Shown one piece after another: positions 43,009-53,335 of a DNA stretch of 64,000 nt. Position 1 is the stretch's first letter, and each line of letters opens with the position of its first letter. Made by a program: the position numbers and the translations under genes. The DNA is from Chitinophagaceae bacterium BSSC1. GTDB taxonomy: Bacteria > Bacteroidota > Bacteroidia > Chitinophagales > Chitinophagaceae. The stretch lies in contig NKJC01000001.1 in NCBI GenBank assembly GCA_002256435.1, positions 1,674,001 through 1,738,000 of the forward strand. Direction: 5' to 3'. The notes beneath the pieces were generated by a model. It was not told the DNA's origin, did not search any database, and worked only from the letters and a program-made list of their open reading frames with translations.

Positions 43009-46000
43009 GATTGATGCATAAATTCTGTTGGTGTAACTCCGTATTGTTTTTTAAATTCTTTACTAAAATACTTACGGTCATTATAGCCTACCTGATAAGC
43101 AATTTCTGCAATGGTCAATTCCTTCTTTAATAAAAGCTCTGCAGCTTTTTTCATACGTATCAGTTTAATAAAATCATTCACAGATAAGTCCGATACGGCT
43201 TTTAGTTTTTTATACAGAATAGGAGCGCTCATAGCCACTTTTCTGGATAACATGGTTACTCCAAATTCGGGATCATCCATATGTTCGTGAATCAACTGAA
43301 CCACTTTGTCATAAAATTCTTTATCAATCGCACTCATGAAATGCTTGTTCTCTTCAACATTTTCATTTGCTGATGGAATACTGCTTATTTGCAGACTGAA
43401 TTTCTGACGCATATTTTCTCTCAGCGCTAGCAGATTTCTAATATGAAGCTCAAGTACCTTTGTACTAAAGGGTTTGGTTAGATAACTGTCTGCTCCATTT
43501 TCCAGACCAGCTATTTGGTCATCTTGAGTTGTTTTTGCAGTAAGTAAGATTACAGGAATATGTGAGGTTCTTGCATCTGTTTTTAATTTTTCGCATAGCT
43601 CAAATCCATCCATCAGAGGCATCATTACATCACTCAAAATTAAATCAGGGATTTCTATAATTGATTTTTCCCAAGCTTCTAATCCATTTTTACAAAGTAT
43701 TGTTTCATATTGATCTTCAAATGTTTCTGCAAGTAATTCACTTAGGTCTGGATTGTCCTCTGCAATCAGCAAAGTAAATCTGGTCTTGACTATGTTTATA
43801 GATTGGTTTTCCAACAAGTTTGTTGTAGCTATTTTATTGGAAGTATCTACTAGGGGTTCTGCTACGGTAGTTATAATTTCTTTTTGTTCAAAATGTTTAT
43901 TCCCTTTGAGCATTACCACGGTAAAACTGGTGTGACCCTGCTGTTGTTTATTGGCAGGAATACTTTTTACAGAAATTTCTCCATGATGCAATTCAATAAT
44001 ATTTTTTGAAAGTGCTAACCCAATTCCATACCCCGTATTTTGGATACCATGGTCTGCAACCTGAAAAAAATTGGTAAATAACTTATCTAAATATTCAGGG
44101 TGTATGCCCCTACCATTATCAGAAACTTGTACATGAATCTTTTTATCTGTTTCAATGACAGATAAGCTAACAGAACCACCCTCTGGGGTGAATTTAATGG
44201 CGTTGTTCAGTAAATTAAAAAATACTTTTTCTAATTGTTGTGGGTCAAAATATATAGTAAGATTTGCGGCGTGATATTGAAATTGCAACTGAATATTTTT
44301 TGCTATGGCAGCATCTTGAAAACTATTGAAAATCTGCTGCAAGAATTCAATCATATTATAAGCTCCAATTTCTAAGTTTAAGTGATTGGTTTCTGCTTTT
44401 CTAAAATCCATTAACTCTCTTACCAATCTTAGTAGTTGACTGGTATTTGATTTAACAAGTTGTAGTTTTTGTTTGTTTTGACTATCCAACTGGTTACTCT
44501 CACTGATCTTTTCAATGGGAGCCATGATTAGTGTTAAATGTGTTAGAATTTCATGGGAGACATTTGTAAAAAAATTCATTTTCACTTGGTGTAATTCTTC
44601 TTCTTTTTCAAGCAATGCCCTGAAAAAATAAAATCGATATATCAAAAGCAGAATGAGTAAAACGCTACAAGCATAAATACAATATGCCCACCAAGTAAGC
44701 CAGAATGGTGGATGCATATTAATCTTAATGACAATAGGCGTTCCCACTATGCCGTCATTATTGGCGCCTTTAATGGTTAATAAATAATTGCCATAGGGTA
44801 GGTTACTGTATGTAATAAAATTGTTCTCTGTTTCTACCCATTCTTTGTCATAACCTTCTAATTGATATTGATACCTATTTTTATTGCTTTTTATAAAATT
44901 GAGTAAGGCAAATTCAATGGTAAATACGTTTTGGTGGTATTTAAAATCCAATTCCTTACTCACCGTTATGTTTTCCTTTAACACCCCAGTTTCATCATTC
45001 ATCAAAACTGTTGTATTAAAAATTTTCAAACCAGTAAATGCCATTTTTGCAACGGTGTTATTGGTTTCAATTTGATCCGGTAAAAAACTGGTGATGCCAT
45101 TGTATCCTCCAAAATAAAATACACCTTGGCTATCTTTAAAATAGGCATTGTAATTAAATTCATTAGCAGCAATCCCATCTGTTACAGTAAATGTTTGACT
45201 ACGACCATCTGCAGGATTCAGTCTAACCAATCCCTTTTCTGTGCTCAACCAAAGATTTCCTTTTTTGTCAGGTAATATTCCAAATACCTTTTTTTTACTC
45301 CAATCACTTGCACCTAGATAATGTGCATACATTCCATTTTTGGCATCATAATAAGCAATGCCCCCATTGTCTAATCCAAACCAAAGTTTTCCGCTCAGAT
45401 CTTTTACAATACTATTAACTGCGTCTTTGCCATATATCTCTTTTACAAGAGTACCATCTATTAGAAATAGGCCATAATTCATCCCTATCCATAACCTGCC
45501 AAATGCGTCTTCACAAAAAGTTTTGGCAACCATATAGTCTGTAAACAATTTCTCTTTGTCCTGGCCAGTTAAAACTGTTTTGTCAAGTGCAATTAATTCC
45601 TTCCCATTTCTGCGATAGAGCTTTAAACCATGTGTGGTGCCAAGCCAAAATCTTTTCTGGTGATCCTCATAAATTGATTGTATTTCTGTGTGGGCAGAAG
45701 ATTCATTTGATTCATAATTTTCTTCATACAGCATTCGTTTAAAGCTTTGGCTTGCTGGATCAAATAAGTTCACGCCTCCACCATGCGCAGTACCTGCCCA
45801 AATTTGCCCATCTAAGTCTTTGTATACAGACTTGATTAGATTAGAGCTAATACTATTGGACTGGTTGATATTGTTTTTAAAAACAGTTAAAGTTCCCGTA
45901 GTCTTTGAAATCCTATTTAATCCTCCTCCTTCAGTACCAATCCATAGATGAGAGTAGCTATCCTCTACCATGCCACTCACCACATTATTGCTAAGATTAG

Positions 46001-47096
46001 AACGGGTGCCATTATTCTGAATAATCTGAAACAGGGTATTGCTTGAGAAACTAATATTGGCGCCTCCAAAATAAGTACCTACCCACATAGATTTCTGCGC
46101 ATCTTGAAATATACTGTAGATAGAATTTTGGTTTAAACCATTTTTATTGGCTGGATTATGTTGTACAGATACTGTAGTTAAGTTCAAGGGTTGGATGATA
46201 CTGAGTCCTTCTTGGGTACCCACCCAAAGCTTGCCATATTGGTCTATAGCTATTTGTCTAATATTATTGCTGATAATACTTTTGGGATCATTTGCACTAT
46301 GAACCAGACGGGTAAATTTACCTGTGCTATAACTATACTTGTTCAATCCACTATTTAAAGTTCCAAACCATAGCCCTTGTTGAGCATCTTCCATAATGCT
46401 GGTAATATAATTGGCACTCAAACTATTAACATCTATTGGATTATGTTTAAACTGTTGAAATTGCCAATTGCTACCGCGATGTTGCATTTGGGTCAATCCC
46501 CCGTTGGTGCCTACCCAAATGGCTCCTGTATGGTCTTCATATATACATTTAATATAGTTATTGGAAATTGAGGGGCTTTCATTTGTATGGAAAAACGATT
46601 GGGTTTTAACGCTATCCCTATCTGCCGATAGAATATACAATCCCCTTGCACTGCCCACCCAAAGATTTTTTTTCTGATCGCTATAAATAAAAGTTACTTC
46701 TCCACCCTTATACCCTTTAATGGGCATTTTCACAAAAGCATCTTTTTCAATGGAATATCGCAATAGTCCACCATAAGTTCCTGCCCACAAAACCCCATCT
46801 GGGTCTGTATGTAAACTGAAAATATTATTAGAGCTCCTAACCTCCTGATTTTTGTTAGGGACTAGGTACTGTTTTATATTTCTACCATCGTATCTATTAA
46901 TACCATTGGCCGTTCCCAACCACATAAATCCAGAAGCGTCTTGACTCATGGTCAAAACAGCATTACTACTTAAACCATTTTCGGTAGTTACATGGCTGAA
47001 TTCCTGATTTTGACTTAACAAACTAGGGGGGTAAATCATGAAAAAGCAGCCAAACAAGAAAAGCAAAAGGAGGCTATGGGATCTATTTATAAGCAT
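43005..47096 (-). CDS. HTCS hybrid two-component regulator of the PUL
   Basis: A 1363-residue regulator. N-terminal signal/anchor (LLLLFLFGCFFMIYPPSLL), then a periplasmic two-propeller sensor with repeated WxGTxxGL/INRY reg-prop motifs (residues about 30-690), a Y_Y_Y domain (YQYQLEGYDKEWVETENNFITYSNLPYGNYLLTIKG), one membrane helix (WWAYCIYACSVLLILLLIYRF), HisKA with His848 (FTNVSHEILTHLTLI), a HATPase (VSDNGRGIHPEYLDKLF, GYGIGLALSKNI), a receiver with Asp1156 (LILSDVMMPLMDG) and a C-terminal AraC DNA-binding domain. It diverges from susC and should switch the PUL on when its oligosaccharide binds. Confidence 0.95.
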   Translation of the reverse strand: MLINRSHSLLLLFLFGCFFMIYPPSLLSQNQEFSHVTTENGLSSNAVLTMSQDASGFMWLGTANGINRYDGRNIKQYLVPNKNQEVRSSNNIFSLHTDPDGVLWAGTYGGLLRYSIEKDAFVKMPIKGYKGGEVTFIYSDQKKNLWVGSARGLYILSADRDSVKTQSFFHTNESPSISNNYIKCIYEDHTGAIWVGTNGGLTQMQHRGSNWQFQQFKHNPIDVNSLSANYITSIMEDAQQGLWFGTLNSGLNKYSYSTGKFTRLVHSANDPKSIISNNIRQIAIDQYGKLWVGTQEGLSIIQPLNLTTVSVQHNPANKNGLNQNSIYSIFQDAQKSMWVGTYFGGANISFSSNTLFQIIQNNGTRSNLSNNVVSGMVEDSYSHLWIGTEGGGLNRISKTTGTLTVFKNNINQSNSISSNLIKSVYKDLDGQIWAGTAHGGGVNLFDPASQSFKRMLYEENYESNESSAHTEIQSIYEDHQKRFWLGTTHGLKLYRRNGKELIALDKTVLTGQDKEKLFTDYMVAKTFCEDAFGRLWIGMNYGLFLIDGTLVKEIYGKDAVNSIVKDLSGKLWFGLDNGGIAYYDAKNGMYAHYLGASDWSKKKVFGILPDKKGNLWLSTEKGLVRLNPADGRSQTFTVTDGIAANEFNYNAYFKDSQGVFYFGGYNGITSFLPDQIETNNTVAKMAFTGLKIFNTTVLMNDETGVLKENITVSKELDFKYHQNVFTIEFALLNFIKSNKNRYQYQLEGYDKEWVETENNFITYSNLPYGNYLLTIKGANNDGIVGTPIVIKINMHPPFWLTWWAYCIYACSVLLILLLIYRFYFFRALLEKEEELHQVKMNFFTNVSHEILTHLTLIMAPIEKISESNQLDSQNKQKLQLVKSNTSQLLRLVRELMDFRKAETNHLNLEIGAYNMIEFLQQIFNSFQDAAIAKNIQLQFQYHAANLTIYFDPQQLEKVFFNLLNNAIKFTPEGGSVSLSVIETDKKIHVQVSDNGRGIHPEYLDKLFTNFFQVADHGIQNTGYGIGLALSKNIIELHHGEISVKSIPANKQQQGHTSFTVVMLKGNKHFEQKEIITTVAEPLVDTSNKIATTNLLENQSINIVKTRFTLLIAEDNPDLSELLAETFEDQYETILCKNGLEAWEKSIIEIPDLILSDVMMPLMDGFELCEKLKTDARTSHIPVILLTAKTTQDDQIAGLENGADSYLTKPFSTKVLELHIRNLLALRENMRQKFSLQISSIPSANENVEENKHFMSAIDKEFYDKVVQLIHEHMDDPEFGVTMLSRKVAMSAPILYKKLKAVSDLSVNDFIKLIRMKKAAELLLKKELTIAEIAYQVGYNDRKYFSKEFKKQYGVTPTEFMHQS

Positions 47097-47150
47097 TCAG
47101 GGAGAAATGTGAATAAAAGTAGTGAATAGTTGAACTGCCCTTTCTGCGCC

Positions 47151-47199
47151 TAGGGGGACTATCCTAAAATATTAGGGGTGTTTTTATGAATATTGGGGT
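47151..47199. promoter_or_regulatory. Phased G-tract direct repeats in the HTCS-susC intergenic region
   Basis: TAGGGG (47151-47156), TAGGGG (47173-47178) and TTGGGG (47193-47198) recur at 20-22 bp spacing; the last two sit in longer matches, ATATTAGGGGT and ATATTGGGGT. Two-helical-turn direct repeats are the usual binding mode of AraC-type domains, so this is a candidate HTCS operator for susC. Confidence 0.45.
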
Positions 47200-47366
47200 A
47201 AAACAAACCTAATTAGGTAGTCAAAGACAGTATTTAAGATTTCCGCCCTATTTAAAATGGAATCTCCCCCCACTCATACTTATAGTCAGCTGAATTTTGG
47301 ATGGTGATTTATCCTTGCTTTGGCAGGGGTAGATCAAGTAATCAAATCAACCAAAAACGATTGTTT

Positions 47367-50300
47367 ATGCGATTAGCCCTCCACATGGAGAGATCCTGTA
47401 GCATGATGCGAATCATGGCAGTATTTCTCTTACTATCAGTTATGCCAACAATGCTATTGGCACAGAACCGGAAAATTAGTGGTACCGTAACAGATGAAAG
47501 CGGAAAACCAGTTCCGGAAGTTTCTATTACCATTAAAAACAAGTCAAATGGAACCAAAACAGACGATGCTGGTAGGTTTACCATAGACGCGCAAACTGGC
47601 CAAACCTTAGTTATTAATTCTATTAACCATGAAGTGATAGAGATAATGGTGGGCGAAGGCAATACAGTGAATGCTGCATTGAAAACCAAAGTGAATAACC
47701 TGAACGATGTAGTGGTTGTTGGTTATGCCACCCAGAAAAAAGTAAATATGACCGGCTCGGTGTCCAGCATTTCTGCTAAACAGATAGAAGACAGACCCGT
47801 AACCAATTTATCTTCTTCCCTTGCGGGTTTGAGTTCTGGAGTTTATGTAAGACAGGGTTCTGGTCAACCCGGTTCAGATGGAGCTAGTATCCTGATTAGG
47901 GGTACAGGTACACTGAGTAGTAACTCTCCGCTAGTAGTGATTGATGGTATTATTGGAAGCATGGATGCAGTAAACCCAATTGATGTTGAAACCATCTCTG
48001 TTTTAAAAGACGCAGCTTCTGCTAGTATCTATGGAAGTTTGGCAGCCAACGGAGTTATCTTGATTACAACTAAGAAGGGTCAACGTAATAAAACTACGGT
48101 TACTTATAATGGGATCTTTTCTACAACCAATCCCATGAATATGCCCAATTACAATTCCAATTATGCTAGGCATATGCAAATGATTAATGAGGGTACAACC
48201 AATATTGGTCAGCCAAGTATTTTTGCTGCTGGAACTATTAGAACCTGGGATTCTACCAGTTTAATACCTGATCAATTGAATGCCATAGGTGTTCCTAATA
48301 GAATTGCTTATCCTAATACAAACTGGGGTGACGCATTGTTTGACAATAAAGTGGTTCAAAACCATAATATCAGTATTAATGGTGGAAGTGATAAAGTCAA
48401 CTATTTACTTTCTGTTGGATATTTAGACAACAAAGGGGTCATGCAAAATACTGGTACAAAACGTTATCAGATTAGGGCCAACCTAGATGCTAGAATAGCC
48501 AAATGGTTAACCATGGGAACCCAAACATTTGCCAGTACCCAAACCTATGATATGGGTAATACCGCATCGGCCTTTAACTTCCTAGGACAAACAACACCAG
48601 GTGTAGTGCCTTCTTATGACGGTAAATACGGCTTCCCACATGCGCAGGAAGAGTCTTCTACAGCCAACGCAATTTTAGCATTCCTAAACAATACCGCTGG
48701 TAGCGATAGGCAGAGCCGTTTCAATACCACACTATATGCCATCTTTAATTTGTACAAAGGATTGACATTGGAATCTAGATTTAACTATCAGATTCGTTTT
48801 GGTGAATATAATAGCCATTCAGTTCCTCAGGAAAAATGGAATTTTGCCACCAATGAAGTGAAGACTTTCCCAGGTGATCCTTCTACTTTCTCTACTTATT
48901 ACTCTTTTGACAAAGCCACACAAACTACTATTGATAATGTGTTGCGCTACACCACCAAAATTGGTTCTGACCATGAGATCAGCGCCTTGGCTGGTTACAA
49001 CCAAATGTATAGTAACTCCTATAATTTCAATGCAACCAAACAAGGTTTGATAGACTATAGCATTACCACATTGGGCTCAGCTCTATTACCAACTACTACC
49101 AATGGTGGGGAATCTGATTATGCAATGCGATCTTGGTTTGGAAGGGTTAACTATGCTTTTAAAAACAAGTACTTGTTAGAAGCCAATATGCGTTATGATG
49201 GTTCTTCACGCTTCTCTCCCTCTACAAGATGGGGCTTGTTCCCATCAGTTTCTGCAGGTTGGAGAATCATTGATGAGAAATTTATGGAAGGCACCAAGTC
49301 TTGGTTGAGTAATTTAAAAATCCGTGGATCTTGGGGTAAGTTAGGTAACAATGCTTCAGGTGTGTATGACTGGCAGTCTACATATTCTACAAGATTGTAT
49401 TCTTTCAACAATGTTCAAGCTTCAGGTTTGGCAGTTGGTAGAATTGCTAATCCAGACTTACAATGGGAAACTACTACCACTACCAACTTTGGTTTGGATG
49501 GTTCTGTGTTGAATAACAAATTGTTTTTTGAATTTGATTTGTATCAGCGCTTAACAGACGGAATCCTTTCTACTGTTCCCGTGCCACTTACTGTAGGTAC
49601 TGCATCTTCACCAATTGTGAATGCTGCGGAAGTGAAGAACAAGGGTTATGAAATTACTCTAGGTTATCGCGGAAAATCTGGTGAATTTAATTACCGTATT
49701 TCTGGAAACTATGCCTACAATACCAATGAAGTAACCAAATACAAAGGACAATTGGTAGAAGGTTATGTAACAGATGCTACAGGTGCACAAGTTTACCAAT
49801 CCAATATTGGTCTTGTGTCTGCAGGTGGAACCAATAGAATCCTAGAAGGCCATAAAATTAATGAGTTCAGGATTTATGAAATTTACAAAGGAAGCGGGTC
49901 ATATAACAATGCCGATGGAACTGTAGACAAAAACGGTGGTCCAAGAGACGGTATGATTAGAACTCCAGAAGATTTAGCATGGGCTCAAGCCATGATTACT
50001 GCTGGTTATAAATTACTACCCTCTAATGCCGTTAGAAATAATGCCATTTACTATGGTGATTTAATTTATGCCGATTTGAATGGTGATGGTCAATATGGTA
50101 ATAGCTTTGACCAGAAATTCACAGGAACTTCTACCTTACCAAAATACATTTTTGGTTTTAATGCAGAAATGTCTTGGAAATCATTTGACATTTCAATGGT
50201 TTGGGCAGGAGCTGCAGGTTTCCAATATTACTGGAATGACACCTATAATAATAGCTCAGTTAGAAATGGATTTGCCCTATCTAATATGGTATTGGACAAC

Positions 50301-50636
50301 CATTATTTCTACAATCCTTTAGACGCTAAAGATCCTAGAAACAATATTAATGCAAAATATACTAGGTTAAAATCTAGCGATCCTCAAAACACGGCACTAG
50401 CAAGTGATTGGTGGATGTACAATGCTTCATGGATCAAGCTTAAAAATCTGCAAATTGGATATAATATCCCTGAAAAATTGGCCAAAAAAATGCTCATGAG
50501 TAGGGCTAGGGTATATGTTTCTGGCGAAAACCTATTGATGATTACCAAGTATCCTGGACTAGATCCTGAAATTGGTTCTGGTATTGGATATCCCACCATG
50601 CGTCAGTATGCACTGGGCATCAACGTTAACTTTTAA
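47367..50636 (+). CDS. susC: SusC/RagA-family TonB-dependent glycan transporter
   Basis: A 1089-residue outer-membrane protein from the ATG at 47367; a frame open back to 47301 and an ATG at 47385 are alternatives. A signal peptide (MMRIMAVFLLLSVMPTMLLAQ) is followed by the carboxypeptidase-regulatory-like domain (ISGTVTDESGKPVPEVSITIK), the SusC motif (VVVVGYATQKKVNMTGSVSSIS), a plug domain (SPLVVIDGIIG...VLKDAASASIYGSLAANGVILITTKKG), and a long beta-barrel ending YALGINVNF. It pairs with susD 17 bp downstream and takes up large oligosaccharides with TonB energy. Confidence 0.97.
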   Translation: MRLALHMERSCSMMRIMAVFLLLSVMPTMLLAQNRKISGTVTDESGKPVPEVSITIKNKSNGTKTDDAGRFTIDAQTGQTLVINSINHEVIEIMVGEGNTVNAALKTKVNNLNDVVVVGYATQKKVNMTGSVSSISAKQIEDRPVTNLSSSLAGLSSGVYVRQGSGQPGSDGASILIRGTGTLSSNSPLVVIDGIIGSMDAVNPIDVETISVLKDAASASIYGSLAANGVILITTKKGQRNKTTVTYNGIFSTTNPMNMPNYNSNYARHMQMINEGTTNIGQPSIFAAGTIRTWDSTSLIPDQLNAIGVPNRIAYPNTNWGDALFDNKVVQNHNISINGGSDKVNYLLSVGYLDNKGVMQNTGTKRYQIRANLDARIAKWLTMGTQTFASTQTYDMGNTASAFNFLGQTTPGVVPSYDGKYGFPHAQEESSTANAILAFLNNTAGSDRQSRFNTTLYAIFNLYKGLTLESRFNYQIRFGEYNSHSVPQEKWNFATNEVKTFPGDPSTFSTYYSFDKATQTTIDNVLRYTTKIGSDHEISALAGYNQMYSNSYNFNATKQGLIDYSITTLGSALLPTTTNGGESDYAMRSWFGRVNYAFKNKYLLEANMRYDGSSRFSPSTRWGLFPSVSAGWRIIDEKFMEGTKSWLSNLKIRGSWGKLGNNASGVYDWQSTYSTRLYSFNNVQASGLAVGRIANPDLQWETTTTTNFGLDGSVLNNKLFFEFDLYQRLTDGILSTVPVPLTVGTASSPIVNAAEVKNKGYEITLGYRGKSGEFNYRISGNYAYNTNEVTKYKGQLVEGYVTDATGAQVYQSNIGLVSAGGTNRILEGHKINEFRIYEIYKGSGSYNNADGTVDKNGGPRDGMIRTPEDLAWAQAMITAGYKLLPSNAVRNNAIYYGDLIYADLNGDGQYGNSFDQKFTGTSTLPKYIFGFNAEMSWKSFDISMVWAGAAGFQYYWNDTYNNSSVRNGFALSNMVLDNHYFYNPLDAKDPRNNINAKYTRLKSSDPQNTALASDWWMYNASWIKLKNLQIGYNIPEKLAKKMLMSRARVYVSGENLLMITKYPGLDPEIGSGIGYPTMRQYALGINVNF

Positions 50637-50653
50637 GCATAAAACCACAAACA

Positions 50654-52414
50654 ATGAAAAAATTACTCTTAATATGCAGCTTGCCCCTGATTTTACTCGG
50701 TTGCAAGAAAACACTTTTGGATACGGCGCCATATGATGCGCTAGCATCGGAAACCATGTGGACTTCTGACAACCTAACAGATTTAGGTGTAACAGGAATC
50801 TATAATGCACTCCGTTTAGGACAGAATACAGGTGCAGCTTCTGGATTGGAAATATACCAATATGACCGTTTTTCTTTTACAGGTCAAACCCGTGACCCGG
50901 AAGCTTTATTACAAGGAACCATCACACCAGGTAATGGTTTGTTTAGTTCCAATTGGCAAAACTTTTATGAAGGAATTGTAAGGGCCAATGACGCTATTAC
51001 CAATATCCCTTTAAAGTCTCCCTCTACGGCAACAAAAAAAGGTAGACTAGTTGCGGAAGCCAAATTTTTACGTGCTTATTATTATTTCCGCCTGAACCAA
51101 GTTTTTAAGGGGGTGCCCATTTATTTGGAGCCATTTAAAATTGAAGAAGCAACCAAGGCAAGAGAAACTGAACAAGCTGTTTGGGACCAAGTAATTAAGG
51201 ATTTAACAGATTGTATTAATGAACCCAATCTACCAAACAAATACACCAAGGGTAATCCTGCTTTTGGACGTGTTACCAAGTCTGCAGCGTATGCGCTTAG
51301 AGGTAAAGTCTTTATGTACACCCAAAAATGGGCAGAAGCAGTAGCTGATTTTGCCAAGGTAAAAGAATTGGGTCATACCCTGTTTGCTAATTATACATTA
51401 TTGTTTAAAGAAGCAAATGAACAGAGCGATGAAATGATTTTCTCTCTTCAAAATACAGGCGTAGTGAATCTAGGTTCAACTACCCAATTCTTCTGTGGAA
51501 CAAGGGCTAGTTTTGGCTCTTGCTGGAATAGTTATTTGGTATCTCCCAACTTAGTAGACCTATATGAAAATGCAGACGGTTCTAAATTTAATTGGGAATC
51601 CATTATTCCTGGATATAATAGCATGACACCTGTTGCACGCCAAGTTTATTTTTTGCGTGATGGTATGACCGCTGCAGAACAAACTGCTGCCGCAGGCCGT
51701 GGTGCAGACATGAGTAAATACTTGGTAGTTGGAAACGAAGCTAGAATTAGCAAAGCTTGGGTTGGAAGAGATTCAAGGTTAGCCGCCAATGTGATTACTC
51801 CTTATGGTAATTATAACGGCGTTTTAGGTGCTGCAAACCAATCAGTAACCAGTAGGTTCCCTTATAGAACCATTAACTCACCAACTTTTGATTTGCAAAC
51901 AGATACCCAAACTTTCTTCTACTATCTCTATCGCAAGTTTGTAGCAGAAGGCAATGCTGAAACCTTGAACAGGGCTTATGGTCCCATTGATCTACCATTG
52001 ATTCGCTACGCCGATGTATTATTGATGTGGGCAGAAGCACTGGTTGAATTAAATAACCTGCCTGAAGCCATTTTAAAAGTGAATGAAGTGCGAGCAAGAG
52101 CAGCCATGCCTGCTTTACAGCAAACAGATCCAACCAAGGGAACCTATGTTTCAAGTCAGAGTAATTTAAGAGATAGGGTACGCGATGAACGTAGGGTAGA
52201 GTTTCCCAATGAAGGCATCAATTATTTTGATGAACTGCGTTGGAAAACTTGGAAGACTACTGTGTTTAAAACAGCCAATGGAGCACAACAAGTATGGGGT
52301 GCCAATGTAAACGCATATACTTTTGGTGGAGACTATTTATATACATGGGCCATTCCACAAGTTGAAATTGAAAGAAATCCGAACCTGAAACAAAATCCAG
52401 GTTGGCCTAACTAG
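50654..52414 (+). CDS. susD: SusD/RagB-family glycan-binding lipoprotein
   Basis: A 586-residue surface lipoprotein with lipobox LPLILLGCKK. The SusD fold is clear: RAYYYFRLNQVFKGVPIYLEPF, KSAAYALRGKVFMYTQKWAEAVADFAKV (TPR-like helices) and RYADVLLMWAEALVELNNLPEAILKVNEVRARAAMP, ending with VRDERRVEFPNEGINYFDELRWKTWK...QVEIERNPNLKQNPGWPN. It forms the lid of the SusC transporter and binds glycan at the cell surface. It is followed by a strong terminator, so the enzymes behind may be transcribed less than susCD. Confidence 0.97.
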   Translation: MKKLLLICSLPLILLGCKKTLLDTAPYDALASETMWTSDNLTDLGVTGIYNALRLGQNTGAASGLEIYQYDRFSFTGQTRDPEALLQGTITPGNGLFSSNWQNFYEGIVRANDAITNIPLKSPSTATKKGRLVAEAKFLRAYYYFRLNQVFKGVPIYLEPFKIEEATKARETEQAVWDQVIKDLTDCINEPNLPNKYTKGNPAFGRVTKSAAYALRGKVFMYTQKWAEAVADFAKVKELGHTLFANYTLLFKEANEQSDEMIFSLQNTGVVNLGSTTQFFCGTRASFGSCWNSYLVSPNLVDLYENADGSKFNWESIIPGYNSMTPVARQVYFLRDGMTAAEQTAAAGRGADMSKYLVVGNEARISKAWVGRDSRLAANVITPYGNYNGVLGAANQSVTSRFPYRTINSPTFDLQTDTQTFFYYLYRKFVAEGNAETLNRAYGPIDLPLIRYADVLLMWAEALVELNNLPEAILKVNEVRARAAMPALQQTDPTKGTYVSSQSNLRDRVRDERRVEFPNEGINYFDELRWKTWKTTVFKTANGAQQVWGANVNAYTFGGDYLYTWAIPQVEIERNPNLKQNPGWPN

Positions 52415-52448
52415 TTTTTCTTAATAGCAGGCATAGCAGTTTAACACT

Positions 52449-52480
52449 GGAGTGTTGCATTTTGCAACACTCCTTTTATT
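52449..52480 (+). terminator. Strong terminator between susD and the GH16 enzyme operon
   Basis: An 11-bp perfect stem GGAGTGTTGCA / TGCAACACTCC with a 3-base loop is followed by TTTTATT. It lies 34 bp after the susD stop and before the first GH16 gene, which points to attenuation or separate control of enzyme genes. Confidence 0.9.
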
Positions 52481-52516
52481 CATTTGCAGTTTTGCTTATC
52501 TTGATTTAGATTTTAT

Positions 52517-53329
52517 ATGAGAAAAATGTTATCGTTTTTGATTGTTGCCTTCTTACTTTTTTCTTGTAAGAAAAATGAAAGCCCAGTGGGACCAGTAACG
52601 CCACCTGTTGTGGTAGAACCACAGTATACACTTACATGGCAGGACGATTTTAATGGCACCCAAATGGATCCAGTAGAATGGTATCACCGCATTCCAGGAA
52701 TTAGACATGATGGATTTAATGATACTACCACAGTTACTACCGATGGTCAAGGTAACCTTTTGATTAAAGTGTATTCCGATACTGTGGCTGGAACAGTAAC
52801 ACATCATACAGGAATGGTTGCCACCAAAAAAGAATATAAATACGGAAAATTTGAGGCTAGAATAGCTTTTAGTAACCAATATGGTTCTTGGTCTGCATTC
52901 TGGTTACAAAGTGCCACCATGGGGAATCCCATTGGAAATCCGCAAACTGCAGGTATGGAAATAGACGTGGTTGAAACCCTGAGTAATGACGGAAAAGTGC
53001 ACCACAACCTACACTGGGATGGCTATGATACCTATCATAAAACAGCAGGATTAACCACCGGTGACCTTGGGGCTAATTCTGGCAACTATCATTTGTATAC
53101 ACTTGAATGGACCCCAAATTATTATAGGTTCTATGTAGATGGCGTGAAAACATGGGATTTCTCTGCAACTGTTTCTCAAAAAGCAGAATTTATCATCCTG
53201 AGTTCTGAAGTCAAAAATTACGCAGCTGGTTCATGGGCTGGTCCCATACCGGCTGGCGGTTATGGAACCAAAAAATCAACTAGTACCATTATGAAAGTGG
53301 ACTATGTAAAATACTATCAGTTAAAATAA
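52517..53329 (+). CDS. Secreted GH16 lipoprotein glucanase
   Basis: A 270-residue lipoprotein (lipobox FLLFSCKK, then a short Pro-rich linker). The beta-jelly-roll GH16 domain has ALTWQDDFNGT-like start (YTLTWQDDFNGTQMDPVEWY), EYKYGKFEARIAF and the catalytic motif MEIDVVE with nucleophile Glu148, Asp150 and acid/base Glu153, then VDYVKYYQLK. GH16 enzymes are endo-acting on beta-1,3/1,4 linked glucans or galactans, such as laminarin, lichenan, carrageenan or agar; the exact substrate is not readable. First gene after the terminator, followed by the lyase gene at 6 bp. Confidence 0.93.
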   Translation: MRKMLSFLIVAFLLFSCKKNESPVGPVTPPVVVEPQYTLTWQDDFNGTQMDPVEWYHRIPGIRHDGFNDTTTVTTDGQGNLLIKVYSDTVAGTVTHHTGMVATKKEYKYGKFEARIAFSNQYGSWSAFWLQSATMGNPIGNPQTAGMEIDVVETLSNDGKVHHNLHWDGYDTYHKTAGLTTGDLGANSGNYHLYTLEWTPNYYRFYVDGVKTWDFSATVSQKAEFIILSSEVKNYAAGSWAGPIPAGGYGTKKSTSTIMKVDYVKYYQLK

Positions 53330-53335
53330 TTAATC

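Noticed and set aside
47301..47366. SusC start at 47301
   Set aside because: It would add 22 polar residues before the signal peptide; the ATG at 47367 gives a normal start.
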